Source: Acinetobacter sp. Marseille-Q1618
GTDB lineage: Bacteria > Pseudomonadota > Gammaproteobacteria > Pseudomonadales > Moraxellaceae
Assembly (NCBI RefSeq): GCF_902809855.1
Contig: NZ_CADDWJ010000002.1
Location: forward strand, 310,001-374,000
DNA: 64,000 nt
Reading direction: 5' to 3'
The translations under genes and the position numbers were made by a program. The notes under the pieces are model-generated. The model saw nothing but the letters and a program-made list of their open reading frames with translations. It was not told where the DNA came from and made no database searches. The first letter of the stretch is position 1, and each line of letters starts with the position of its first letter. Of this stretch, positions 10,261 to 18,480 are shown piece by piece.

Positions 10261-10344
10261 AATGTGATATTTCCATATATCCATAGAAAATCACAGATTT
10301 TCTCTTGCGTTCGGACGAAACCTTGTTTCGTTAATCCTCACTCA
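10261..10344 (+). repeat. tRNA-Lys spacer repeat, second copy
   Basis: Aligns over about 80 nt with 10626-10706. It carries a TGTGAT (10263-10268) / ATCACA (10290-10295) inverted repeat shared with the third copy. A CGAAAC / GTTTCG hairpin lies just before tRNA copy 3. The hairpins could guide processing of the precursor. Confidence 0.65.
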
Positions 10345-10420
10345 GGGTCGTTAGCTCAGCTGGTAGAGCAGCGGACTTTTAATCCGTTGGTCCCGCGTTC
10401 GAATCGCGGACGACCCACCA
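10345..10420 (+). tRNA. tRNA-Lys (anticodon UUU), copy 3
   Basis: Third identical 76-nt tRNA-Lys gene with encoded CCA and anticodon UUU. Confidence 0.98.
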
Positions 10421-10625
10421 TTCTTTCTTAGGGCTTCTTTCTATCGCTTTTCAGCGTATAATGAAATGAAACCTACAAGTTCCGACCAAGACAAACCAAC
10501 CTTTTCGGTTGATTCGCCATTCTCGAAATTTTGCTGCAAGACCTGTTGAAGACTTTTATCTAAATTACATAAGAAGGTATTCTCAATACGCCTTTTTAAG
10601 TTATAGATTTTTTATACTCAACAGC

Positions 10626-10706
10626 AATGTGATATTTGCATATACTCTTAGACAATCACAGATTTGCCTTTGCGTTTAAACAAAGTTTGTTCCGCTACAT
10701 CGCTTA
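10626..10706 (+). repeat. tRNA-Lys spacer repeat, third copy
   Basis: Homologous to 10261-10344, with the TGTGAT (10628-10633) / ATCACA (10655-10660) pair kept. The second hairpin survives as AACAAA / TTTGTT. About 200 nt of extra spacer (10421-10625) without recognisable features precede it. Confidence 0.65.
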
Positions 10707-10782
10707 GGGTTGTTAGCTCAGTTGGTAGAGCAGTAGACTCTTAATCTATTGGTCGTGGGTTCGAACCCCACACAACCCACCA
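10707..10782 (+). tRNA. tRNA-Lys (anticodon CUU)
   Basis: A 76-nt cloverleaf with encoded CCA. Acceptor GGGTTGT pairs with ACAACCC; the anticodon loop CTCTTAA gives CUU, which reads only AAG. It differs from the three upstream copies in all stems except the D arm, with compensated pairs, so it is a functional gene and not a decayed copy. A short ACATT/AATGT hairpin with T runs follows at 10782-10809 and may end the transcript. Confidence 0.96.
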
Positions 10783-10806
10783 CATTATGAATGTTTTTGT
10801 ATTTTT

Positions 10807-11430
10807 TTAAGATAATTTTTTCAATACATACTCTTGTGTAGGGACATAACTTCCATCTCTAAATTGCCCATTTTCAACCTGATTATTGGCATAGATTTTA
10901 TCTAAATCTATTACGAGATCGCCATTTGCAGTCACATCATAATAAAAGTTTACCCCTTCTGCACGTTTAACTTCAATTTGACGTGTTTCAGAGTTATAAG
11001 TCCATGTATTGTGCTGATACGTTCGGTTGGTAATGCCTTTATTTTTCTCATAACTCATTTTACCCAAATAAGCCAATGTACGATGAGACGTACCATCTTT
11101 AAGTAAACTAATCACAAACTCAACTTTGCCTTTTTCACAAAGCGCAAATTTCTCAGTGCAATCAACCACAACGTGATAACGCCCTATATAAGCTTGCGCT
11201 TGTTTGGACAAAGGGTTTTTCTGTGAAGGTTTATCGTTGTCTATCGCACTTGGCAAAGTAGTTCGACCAGCAACCTCTGTTAAACGTCGACCTTCTTCAG
11301 CCTTTGGTTGAGTATCTGACGCAATTATGTTTTCTAATGAGTTTTCAGATGTATGTCTATCAGATTGCTTTGCGTCACATGCGCTAAGCAAGACACATAG
11401 CCCAACCCCAAGATACTTTATTAGACGCAT
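10807..11430 (-). CDS. hypothetical lipoprotein
   Basis: Product not recognised. With the start at 11430 (MRLIKYLGVG) it has a lipoprotein signal ending in the lipobox LLSAC, so the mature protein would begin at Cys18 and be anchored in a membrane. An open frame extends upstream to 11457 with several alternative Met codons, but these only add residues before a complete signal peptide. After a polar linker, the domain from about residue 65 has two cysteines (CTEKFALCEKG) likely to form a disulphide. It also has alternating beta-type segments (YHVVVDC, KVEFVISLL, HNTWTYNSETRQIEVKR, VNFYYDVTANGDLVIDL), a pattern like small periplasmic NlpE/copper-resistance-type barrels. That resemblance is weak. 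It is convergent with the tRNA-Lys cluster. Confidence 0.7.
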   Translation of the reverse strand: MRLIKYLGVGLCVLLSACDAKQSDRHTSENSLENIIASDTQPKAEEGRRLTEVAGRTTLPSAIDNDKPSQKNPLSKQAQAYIGRYHVVVDCTEKFALCEKGKVEFVISLLKDGTSHRTLAYLGKMSYEKNKGITNRTYQHNTWTYNSETRQIEVKRAEGVNFYYDVTANGDLVIDLDKIYANNQVENGQFRDGSYVPTQEYVLKKLS

Positions 11431-11734
11431 TTGCACACTCATCAACCACATCATCAATAGACTAAGACTTATTTTTTCAACAAAATTTAAGCTTTTTTAA
11501 TAATCGCTATGATATTTATTTTTAAGAGCTGTATAAATTAATCAGTATGGATTGTTACAAAAGTACATCATAACTTGTAGCTTGATTTTCTCATGCATAT
11601 CAGCTAAATGATTTTTTAAAATTACATAAAATACACAATCCTAAGTGATTTCTTCACTTTAAAAACAAAGTCCTCACCCAATATATAAATCAAAGGTATT
11701 TTCCTTTTTAAATAATTTTTAGGAGAAACAATTC

Positions 11735-12001
11735 ATGGCCAAATCTGGTTTATATCGTTCAAACCGACACAATATGATCGCCGGTGTAATGGGCGGTATT
11801 GCTGAGCGCTTTGGTTGGAATGTAACATTACTTCGCATCATTTTCGTACTTGTTTCATGTATGAGTGCAGCGTTCCCAGGGATTATCGTTTACTTGGTGT
11901 TATGGCTGTTAATTCCTAAACAAGATTTACAGCTGAATGCCCCTTACTCAAACTCATATCAGCAATCAATTCGCACCGTTCAGGATGATCAAGTGAAATA
12001 A
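11735..12001 (+). CDS. PspC-domain membrane protein
   Basis: Small inner-membrane protein of 88 residues. The PspC signature is clear: RSNRHNMIAGVMGGIAERFG, then NVTLLRIIFVL and one long hydrophobic helix ending LWLLIPK. PspC proteins take part in the phage-shock response to envelope stress. This stand-alone form without pspA or pspB next to it is common, and its role is less defined. An AGGAG ribosome site lies 9 nt before the ATG. A terminator follows immediately. Confidence 0.88.
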   Translation: MAKSGLYRSNRHNMIAGVMGGIAERFGWNVTLLRIIFVLVSCMSAAFPGIIVYLVLWLLIPKQDLQLNAPYSNSYQQSIRTVQDDQVK

Positions 12002-12028
12002 TTAACCTGATTTTTTAGTTTATTTTAC

Positions 12029-12069
12029 CGCTACGACAGACTTCCCCTAAACTGCCGTAGCGTTTTTTT
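12029..12069 (+). terminator. terminator after the PspC gene
   Basis: CGCTACG (12029-12035) pairs with CGTAGCG (12056-12062), followed by seven T. It ends the plus-strand PspC transcript and stands next to the convergent HPP-CBS gene. Confidence 0.85.
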
Positions 12070-12084
12070 ATGCTTCAAATTTGC

Positions 12085-13224
12085 TTATCCATTTAAAGTT
12101 TTTAAACTATTTATTTGTTGTTGTAATATAGCAATCATGTCTGCCCGACTAATAATCCCGACCAATTTTTGTTTTTCCACCACTGGGATATAGTTAAAAG
12201 AACGCTCTACAAAATAAGGAATTAAGTCTTGAAGCGGTTGGTTGGGTTGTACTGTCACCACTTTTCTATTCATAATTTGTTTGACTTGATGTTCCCACGA
12301 AGTCCGCATATCTGCTGCTCGCTTAAACCAATCCACAACTTCATATAATGCCAACGTACCGACCAATTGGTGCTCTGCATTGGTCACAGGTAAACTCATC
12401 AAGTTCATCTGCTTAAATTTATCTAAGGCGTTTTGAATCTCTTCATTTTCAGACAAACTCACAACATCTTTGGTCATAATGTCTTGGCATAAAAACAGAT
12501 TTACAGCACGTGCATTGGCCTTTTCTTGTGCTTTCAAAATGATTTTTTGTAAATCATAGTCACTAATATCCAAAAGCTCCGTTTGCTGATCTAAAACCTC
12601 TTGAATATCATGCGGTTGAATGGTAACTTTTTGGGTAGGTGTTGGGTCTTTGGAGCGTACATTGACTTGCGCTTGTTGTGGGTATTGTTTTCCTATTAAG
12701 CGATTAAAAATAATTGCCACGATCATTAATAAAATCGAGTTAAGTAAAACAGGATAAAATACAAACAGATACCCCAACTCATGCAGACTCTCTCCACCTA
12801 ATACCGCAGTAATTGCCACTGCCCCACTGGGCGGATGCAATGAATCACTACTCATCATGCAAAAGATTGCCAAAGATACTGCGACACTAAAGGCAATGGT
12901 CAAATCTGGAATAAATAAATAACAAGTAACTCCCAATATCGCAGCAATCGTATTACCAACCACCATATTCCAAGGTTGTGCTAAAGGACTGGCAGGCACC
13001 GCAAAAAGTAACACTGAAGATGCACCCATCGGTGCGATATACCACGCATTAAATCCACCCAAGACATACCAACTGATCAAGGATGAAATCAATAGACCAA
13101 TCAATGCACCGAAGCCGCATAGAAAACGGTCTTTAAAAGCCAAGACTTTAAAATTTGGTTTAAGCGTATTTAACCATTCAAGTTGTGTATGAAACACGAC
13201 ATTCCCTTGTTGTGATCTGATCAA
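12085..13224 (-). CDS. HPP-family membrane protein with tandem CBS domains
   Basis: Protein of 379 residues in two parts. Residues about 30-175 form an HPP domain with several membrane helices and the namesake motif SLHPPSGAVAITAVLGG. Residues about 240-375 hold two CBS modules (MTKDVVSLSENEEIQNALDKFKQMNLMSLPVTN and MNRKVVTVQPNQPLQDLIPYFVERSFNYIPVV), which usually bind adenine nucleotides and regulate the attached domain. Some HPP proteins carry nitrite in cyanobacteria and plastids; the substrate here is unknown. Transcribed alone, convergent with the PspC gene. Confidence 0.87.
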   Translation of the reverse strand: MIRSQQGNVVFHTQLEWLNTLKPNFKVLAFKDRFLCGFGALIGLLISSLISWYVLGGFNAWYIAPMGASSVLLFAVPASPLAQPWNMVVGNTIAAILGVTCYLFIPDLTIAFSVAVSLAIFCMMSSDSLHPPSGAVAITAVLGGESLHELGYLFVFYPVLLNSILLMIVAIIFNRLIGKQYPQQAQVNVRSKDPTPTQKVTIQPHDIQEVLDQQTELLDISDYDLQKIILKAQEKANARAVNLFLCQDIMTKDVVSLSENEEIQNALDKFKQMNLMSLPVTNAEHQLVGTLALYEVVDWFKRAADMRTSWEHQVKQIMNRKVVTVQPNQPLQDLIPYFVERSFNYIPVVEKQKLVGIISRADMIAILQQQINSLKTLNG

Positions 13225-13364
13225 GAAGTGCTAAATTATACGATGTTGCTTTTATAAGATGTATTTATTATCCATCTTAAATTTATGAGTTTTTCTCATA
13301 AATTTAAAGCAAGTTATTCATTTCCTTAAGCAGATAAAAATTGATTAAATCAGCATAATCTTGC

Positions 13365-13838
13365 ATGCTTAAAATATACTCGATTTTTAGCTTACTGATG
13401 TCTCGTTATCGTAATAAAACCATTTACCAAGCGTTATTATTGGCACCGATTATTTTACAAGTCTTGGTTGCGGTATCTTTTATCGCTGCAAATTATCATG
13501 ATGGTATAGATGCTTTTGTCGTGGTGATTCGCATTAATCTGATTATTTATCTGATGTATTGTGTCGTTATTGTGCCATTCGCTTATGCGATTTCTATTGG
13601 ACTTGCTCGAAAAAATTACCTGAATTTCTTTACCATTATCATGGGCGCATGTTTGATCTGCTTTTTACTCTTAGTCATAGGATATTTGATTTTTATGGGC
13701 GGATTGCCTACGCCTTTTTGGAAATTATTTTCAAATCCCATTTTTTATTTTGTGACGGTCTTTGTTGGGGTATGTTACTGGGCAATTTTACTTGGACTTA
13801 AACGACGAGATGGTGCTGTAAATAAAGTCAAATCTTAG
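13365..13838 (+). CDS. hypothetical integral membrane protein
   Basis: Family not recognised. The 157-residue product has four hydrophobic segments (about residues 22-45, 57-80, 86-112 and 120-148), with a basic N-terminus MSRYRNK and a basic tail, so it should be a four-helix inner-membrane protein. The start is uncertain: ATG 13365 gives the longest form, but ATG 13398 (MSRYRNKTIYQ) begins directly at the basic residues before helix 1. No clear ribosome site precedes either. It shares the intergenic space upstream with the divergent HPP gene. Confidence 0.65.
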   Translation: MLKIYSIFSLLMSRYRNKTIYQALLLAPIILQVLVAVSFIAANYHDGIDAFVVVIRINLIIYLMYCVVIVPFAYAISIGLARKNYLNFFTIIMGACLICFLLLVIGYLIFMGGLPTPFWKLFSNPIFYFVTVFVGVCYWAILLGLKRRDGAVNKVKS

Positions 13839-13871
13839 AAAAAATTAAGGAGATCAAAGATCTCCTTAATT
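13838..13871 (-). terminator. terminator between the convergent genes at 13.4 and 13.9 kb
   Basis: Perfect 13-bp stem AATTAAGGAGATC / GATCTCCTTAATT with an AAA loop (13843-13871). The T tract (AAAAA at 13838-13842 on plus) is on the minus-strand side, so it primarily ends the gene at 13902-15176. Confidence 0.88.
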
Positions 13872-13901
13872 CAAAGTCTTGCCTATATCCGCCTAATTCT
13901 G

Positions 13902-15176
13902 TTATTTATTTACCAAATTATTTACTGCACCCACCCAAGTAAAAGTATTTGGTACATCTGTTAATTGAATGGCTTGTTTTACTTTTAGCGCTTTTAAATC
14001 AATTTCTAAAATTTTCTTGGCATGTGTGTCATTGATAAAAATCGTATCTGTATTGGCATTTGCCACTAAACGGCTTTTTAGCAGTTCTTCAGGTACGACA
14101 TTTTCAATTACTTTCAATTTTGTTTTTACTGTCCATGTCGCAGTATCAATCAGATGCAAAGTGCCTGTACTGTCTAAAATAACCAAAAATTGACCAGATG
14201 TATTGAAGACATGTTGTAGGCGTTTGACTGGCGTTTTAGCATCTGCTTCTTTTGCACCTTGCGCCCAATTTAAACTGGTTGCATTCAGGTTTTTAGGATC
14301 AATAATAAATAAATCACCTGTTCCTGACGCAAAACCTGCAAATTTAGCTAATTTTTGATGTCCTGCAATGGTGCTAATTCTCTGATCTATCAGTACTTTT
14401 TTGTCGATAAATTGATTGCCTTTTTGCTCAACAACCAATACCCCATCCTCACAACCAAAAGCTGCATAGTCGGTATTTGAGTTAGCGCCATGTAATTTAT
14501 TACATGGATTTTTCAAAGTTTGATCAACATGAAAATGATCTCCATGTAATTCATAACTTTTTACGATACTCAATAAATCTGAATCAGGTGCTAAATAAGT
14601 ACTCAATACATAGCCACCACGAGGTTCTGCAACACCATGATGTTTTTTAGTAAGGCTTTGTTTAGCAACACTTTGCTTTTCAATATCTTGATCTGTAAAT
14701 GCTTCAAATTTTGAGCTTTCTGTTTCATTTCCATCATAGAAAATCGTAGCCAAGCCATTAAACGAACGATAATGCGTCGGTGCTGCACCTATTAGTTTAT
14801 ATGCTAAAAGATGTGGATTATCTTTTTGCAATGTATTGTTTTTATTAAAAATACCACCATCAACAAAATTTACAACATTATCTGTGCGTCCAAGTAGAAC
14901 GGCATAGCGATAAGCTGGACTGCTATACATTGTGGTTGGTACAACTGTGAGTGCGGTGGTATTGATATTTTTATGTTCATTTAAATCATAAACGGACAGC
15001 AAAGGTCGGACTGGATCAGCATTTGCAATCACCAAGCGCCCTTGCTGTACTTCTGTCGGTTTTGGTGTTGGTTTTACAGGTTCAGGATTAGAAGATGAAT
15101 CCGATGACCCGCCCCCACATGCAGTCAACAAAATACTACTTAATGAAATTGCCAATAAATGTTTTGAAGTGAACAT
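13902..15176 (-). CDS. Zur-regulated AztD-like beta-propeller lipoprotein (putative zinc metallochaperone)
   Basis: Lipoprotein of 424 residues: the signal ends in the lipobox LLTAC (Cys20) and is followed by a Gly/Ser/Pro linker to about residue 45. The rest has the repeated short beta strands of a propeller. A histidine cluster HGDHFH (H211, H214, H216) and the segment CNKLHGANSN...AAFGCEDGVLVVE (C225, C242) resemble AztD. AztD is the periplasmic zinc chaperone that serves an ABC zinc importer in Paracoccus. A near-perfect Zur operator lies 41 bp upstream of the start, which independently ties the gene to zinc starvation. No zinc ABC transporter is adjacent. The family assignment rests on my recognition of these motifs and should be tested. 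Confidence 0.68.
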   Translation of the reverse strand: MFTSKHLLAISLSSILLTACGGGSSDSSSNPEPVKPTPKPTEVQQGRLVIANADPVRPLLSVYDLNEHKNINTTALTVVPTTMYSSPAYRYAVLLGRTDNVVNFVDGGIFNKNNTLQKDNPHLLAYKLIGAAPTHYRSFNGLATIFYDGNETESSKFEAFTDQDIEKQSVAKQSLTKKHHGVAEPRGGYVLSTYLAPDSDLLSIVKSYELHGDHFHVDQTLKNPCNKLHGANSNTDYAAFGCEDGVLVVEQKGNQFIDKKVLIDQRISTIAGHQKLAKFAGFASGTGDLFIIDPKNLNATSLNWAQGAKEADAKTPVKRLQHVFNTSGQFLVILDSTGTLHLIDTATWTVKTKLKVIENVVPEELLKSRLVANANTDTIFINDTHAKKILEIDLKALKVKQAIQLTDVPNTFTWVGAVNNLVNK

Positions 15177-15212
15177 TTTTATATCCTAGTGGTTGGTATT
15201 ATTTAAATTTAA

Positions 15213-15235
15213 GAAATGTTATAACATAACAATAA
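15213..15235 (-). promoter_or_regulatory. Zur box upstream of the AztD-like lipoprotein
   Basis: Perfect inverted repeat TGTTAT-AAC-ATAACA (15217-15231) inside GAAATGTTATAACATAACAA. This agrees with the gammaproteobacterial Zur consensus GAAATGTTATA-N-TATAACATTTC. It sits 41 bp from the ATG of the minus-strand gene, where it would block the promoter when zinc is sufficient. Confidence 0.8.
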
Positions 15236-15359
15236 AGAAGTCATCATACTTTCTTCATTTTTATGGTGAGATGATTTTTGGAACTGATGCCCGCAGTTTT
15301 TGTTATTGCTTAATTTTAAAATATTTTATTAAAAAACAATATCTTTAAAATTAAAACTA

Positions 15360-15686
15360 TCAACGATAGTGCATATAGAACCGATTACTGAATATCTCAT
15401 CGGCATCATATTTTTCCTTTAAAGCAAAAAACTCATCTGCTTGCGGATAAGCTGAACGCATTTTTTCACGACTGATATGTAAACGATAAGGCAAATAATA
15501 GCTGCCTTTATTTTTCAATGCCGCATCCAAAATTTGATTGGTTAATCCTTGCATGTCCTGCTCTTGCTCAGCCGTTTTCTTTTGGTTAAATAAAAACACC
15601 AAACCAAATACATCCTCACGGGTATAGTTCATAAAGGCATCTTAATCTTGCTGAATTGCCCGAATGGTAATATTAAGAGTGGATTC
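15360..15686 (-). pseudogene. C-terminal remnant of a FAD-linked oxidoreductase
   Basis: Only the last hundred or so residues of an FAD-dependent oxidase remain. The frame from 15686 reads ESTLNITIRAIQQD, then an in-frame TAA at 15642-15644. It continues DAFMNYTREDVFGLVFLFNQ and ends LPYRLHISREKMRSAYPQADEFFALKEKYD...SNRFYMHYR, the typical end of the family (substrate-binding barrel edge followed by a final Tyr-rich tail). The N-terminal FAD-binding domain is absent and nothing like it lies in 15687-15872. The downstream 90-residue frame starting at 15632 has no ribosome site of note. This is a decaying gene. Confidence 0.78.
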
Positions 15687-15872
15687 CTAATAAACTTTTG
15701 AAACTAAAAACAGTATTTATTTTCAATCCAATTTTCATTTTTACAGGATCAACAACTTTTACTTTTTGGCTCTTTTTCAAATGGAATAATTACAAAAATC
15801 AATCTAAAACAAAAACATAATCGTATATCATCCATTAGCCTATAAGTTTTAAGAATAAAAGGAGAATAATAA

Positions 15873-16413
15873 ATGGCATATATCATGGTCGATATCGAAG
15901 CAGATGGACCTATTCCTGGGGATTACTCGATGATCGCACTTGGAGCTGTGTTGGTTGTGGATGGTTTACACCAACATTTTCATGGTCTACTCAAACCGAT
16001 TTCAGACAATTACATACCGCAAGCTTTGGCAGTTTCAGGTTTTAGCCGTGAAGAAACCTTAAGCTTTAACAATCCCGAACATGTCATGAAAGACTTTGCC
16101 AAATGGATCACCAAAGTCAGCAAAGACCGTCCGATTTTTATCAGTGATAATAATGGTTTTGACTGGATGTTTGTCTGTTGGTACTTTCATCATTTTACAG
16201 GCAGCAATCCATTTGGATTTAGCTCGCAAAATTTAGGCAGTTTATATGCAAAATTTAGGCAGTTTATATAAAGGTGTAGTCAAAGATACTTTTCAAAGTT
16301 TTAAACATTTGCGTAAAACTGCGCATACGCATCACCCTGTCGATGATGCAAAAGGTAATGCAGAAGCATTATTAGCATTGAAAAAGGATTATGGATTGAA
16401 GATTAAGTTTTGA
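15873..16413 (+). pseudogene. DEDDh 3'-5' exonuclease, frameshifted by a 22-bp tandem duplication
   Basis: The gene begins well, with AAGGAG 9 nt before ATG 15873 and the Exo I motif MVDIEADGPIPGDYSMIALGAV. After LGSLYA a tandem copy of 22 bp shifts the frame, and translation stops at 16271 after 132 residues. If one copy of the unit is removed the frame continues as SLYKGVVKDTFQSFKHLRKT and HTHHPVDDAKGNAEAL to a stop at 16413, giving a protein of about 172 residues. The lost part contains the Exo III His/Asp residues, so the truncated product should be inactive. Family: small ribonuclease T/oligoribonuclease-like exonuclease. Because the lesion is a perfect direct repeat it could revert by slippage. 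Confidence 0.85.
16226..16269 (+). repeat. perfect 22-bp tandem duplication
   Basis: Two identical 22-bp units, 16226-16247 and 16248-16269, each beginning GCAAAATTTAGG and ending CAGTTTATAT. Since 22 is not a multiple of three, the duplication breaks the exonuclease reading frame. Confidence 0.95.
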
Positions 16414-16416
16414 TTT

Positions 16417-16785
16417 TTAATATTTTGAAATCCATCCTATGCTCAACACATAACGTGCTGAACCACTGACTTTTGTTACTGAGTGGATATATAAGTCTGA
16501 ACGGAATAATTTGATTCGGTTTGTATTTAAAATATGCCTTTCACAAATAAACTCACCCCCAAATTTTGACTTTTTAAGAATGATATTTAAACGGAAATGA
16601 CGCCCTGATTGAACGCTATCTCGATGCGGTAATATTTCAGAACTCTTTGGAAAACGGAGGAAATAGGCGTCAAATTCGATGCCTAATTTATTGTAAATCA
16701 GCAGCATTTTGTCATAGCCTGATTGTTGCCGACCTTTTTGCCAGCGTAGCCATTGCATATTCAATATCATTAATACCTTGTTCAT
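16417..16785 (-). CDS. small 2-oxoglutarate/Fe(II)-dependent oxygenase family protein
   Basis: A 122-residue protein that keeps the core double-stranded beta-helix signature of 2OG-Fe(II) oxygenases. It has H54-R-D56 as the HxD iron ligands, then FRLNIIL, GGEF, the distal ligand H101 in DLYIHSV and R111 in GSARYVLSIGW for the 2-oxoglutarate carboxylate. It is shorter than most members at the N-terminus, and starts 2 nt after the stop of the DUF4303 gene, so the two are cotranscribed and probably translationally coupled. Substrate unknown; protein or small-molecule hydroxylation are both possible. Confidence 0.72.
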   Translation of the reverse strand: MNKVLMILNMQWLRWQKGRQQSGYDKMLLIYNKLGIEFDAYFLRFPKSSEILPHRDSVQSGRHFRLNIILKKSKFGGEFICERHILNTNRIKLFRSDLYIHSVTKVSGSARYVLSIGWISKY

Positions 16786-16787
16786 CT

Positions 16788-17342
16788 TTAAGCATTTTCC
16801 ATGATCATCTCTGTCAAAAGATCCGATGGTTCATTCAATTTTGTTGCTGTTTCCTTTTCAAATACTTCATCTCCTGGAATCGATAAATAAAACAAAGCAT
16901 CTTTTAGCTCCGCTTTATATTTTTGTTGTAATATCTCTTTTGCTTTTCTAAAACCTGTCATAAACAACCATAAATTTTTTTCACGTTCTTCTGTATAATC
17001 AAAATTATCTTTAAATTTTGGTTCAATTTCTTCGACATAATGTCGTCTCATTTCATTCAAGAAAAGACTAACTACGCCATTATCTATTTCATTAGTTTCG
17101 GTTGCAATTTCCCACTCACCCGGAACCCATTTACAATCCCAATCTGCATATTGTTTTTCTTTTTTAGCATTGGTTTGAACTGTTCCCAATGCCAAATAGC
17201 CAGTCAAAATATCACTATCTACACATATTACCACACCATAAATAGTGTCATTATTTTCTCTGACTTGCTTTAACAAATAATCAAACTCGTTTAGCAAACC
17301 TGTTGTTAAATTATCTACCTGTGCCTCATGCCAATTTTGCAT
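16788..17342 (-). CDS. DUF4303-family protein
   Basis: A 184-residue soluble protein. The pattern YGVVICVDSDILTGYLALGT near the N-terminus, KWVPGEWEIA, and a late helical part ending ALFYLSIPGDEVFEKETATKLN matches the uncharacterised DUF4303 family, whose members are often found in polymorphic-toxin immunity and accessory loci. No toxin gene is visible nearby. The only partner is the oxygenase that follows with a 2-nt gap. No signal peptide or membrane helix is present, so it is cytoplasmic. Confidence 0.7.
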   Translation of the reverse strand: MQNWHEAQVDNLTTGLLNEFDYLLKQVRENNDTIYGVVICVDSDILTGYLALGTVQTNAKKEKQYADWDCKWVPGEWEIATETNEIDNGVVSLFLNEMRRHYVEEIEPKFKDNFDYTEEREKNLWLFMTGFRKAKEILQQKYKAELKDALFYLSIPGDEVFEKETATKLNEPSDLLTEMIMENA

Positions 17343-17487
17343 TACTTACATCCTACTTAATTTTCTAATTTGATTTAATTCTGATCACTATGAAAAACAG
17401 TATAACTTGATCTATACCCTTTGCCACTCCCCACCAAAATCCTTATACTTAGAACCAATTTTTTCTAATACTTATAGTGGATGCTGC

Positions 17488-18480
17488 ATGAGTCGCGCCA
17501 TATCGCATATTGATACATTCCAAGGCTTAATTCTTGCCTTACAAAACTACTGGGCTGAACAAGGTTGCGTCGTGTTACAACCTTACGATATGGAAATGGG
17601 TGCAGGAACATTCCACACAGCAACTTTCCTTCGTGCGCTTGGACCTGAAACATGGAACGCAGCATACGTTCAGCCTTCACGCCGTCCCAAAGATGGTCGT
17701 TATGGTGAAAACCCAAACCGTTTACAGCATTATTACCAGTTCCAAGTGGTACTTAAGCCAAACCCTGACAACATCCAACAGTTGTACTTAGATTCATTAA
17801 AAGCGATTGGTATTGATACTTTGGTGCATGATATTCGTTTTGTAGAAGACAACTGGGAGTCTCCAACACTCGGTGCTTGGGGCTTAGGTTGGGAAGTTTG
17901 GTTAAATGGTATGGAAGTGACTCAGTTCACTTATTTCCAACAAGTCGGTGGTGTTGAATGCTATCCTGTAACAGGTGAAATCACATACGGTTTAGAGCGT
18001 TTAGCCATGTACCTACAAGGTGTAGATTCTGTTTACGATCTTGTTTGGACTAAGGGGCAGTTCGGTACTGTGACCTATGGTGACGTATTCCATCAAAACG
18101 AAGTTGAGCAATCGACCTATAACTTTGAATATGCCAACGTTGAAAAAATGTTTGAGCTTTTCGATTTCTATGAAGCTGAAGCAACACGTTTAATGGAAGC
18201 TGAACTTCCACTTCCTGCCTATGAACAAGTGATTAAAGCATCACACAGCTTTAACTTGTTAGATGCACGTGGTGCGATTTCAGTGACTGAACGTCAGCGT
18301 TACATCTTACGTGTGCGTACTTTGGCACGTTCAATCGCGCAAAGTTATGTGGCGGCTCGTGCGAAACTCGGTTTCCCGATGGCTGAACCACATTTACGTG
18401 ATGAAGTATTGGCACAGTTAAAGGCACAAGTTGAAAGTGATGCAAAAGCTGAGCAAGTTGAATCTAAGGAGAGCAAATAA
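17488..18480 (+). CDS. glyQ: glycyl-tRNA synthetase alpha subunit
   Basis: Catalytic subunit of the tetrameric bacterial glycyl-tRNA synthetase, which charges tRNA-Gly in the cytoplasm. The sequence [47 protein letters not shown] is diagnostic, as are [19 protein letters not shown] and [14 protein letters not shown] place the start at ATG 17488 (MSRAISHID), giving 330 residues. The open frame runs upstream to 17407, but that extension is not conserved in the family. The stop overlaps the glyS start (TAATG), so the two subunits are made in coupled fashion. Confidence 0.97.
   Translation: MSRAISHIDTFQGLILALQNYWAEQGCVVLQPYDMEMGAGTFHTATFLRALGPETWNAAYVQPSRRPKDGRYGENPNRLQHYYQFQVVLKPNPDNIQQLYLDSLKAIGIDTLVHDIRFVEDNWESPTLGAWGLGWEVWLNGMEVTQFTYFQQVGGVECYPVTGEITYGLERLAMYLQGVDSVYDLVWTKGQFGTVTYGDVFHQNEVEQSTYNFEYANVEKMFELFDFYEAEATRLMEAELPLPAYEQVIKASHSFNLLDARGAISVTERQRYILRVRTLARSIAQSYVAARAKLGFPMAEPHLRDEVLAQLKAQVESDAKAEQVESKESK

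Noticed and set aside
9919..10782. tRNA-Lys genes as an integration site for a mobile element
   Set aside because: No integrase gene and no partial tRNA direct repeat was found downstream.
16226..16269. 22-bp duplication as a mobile-element target-site duplication
   Set aside because: Nothing lies between the two copies; it is a simple tandem duplication.
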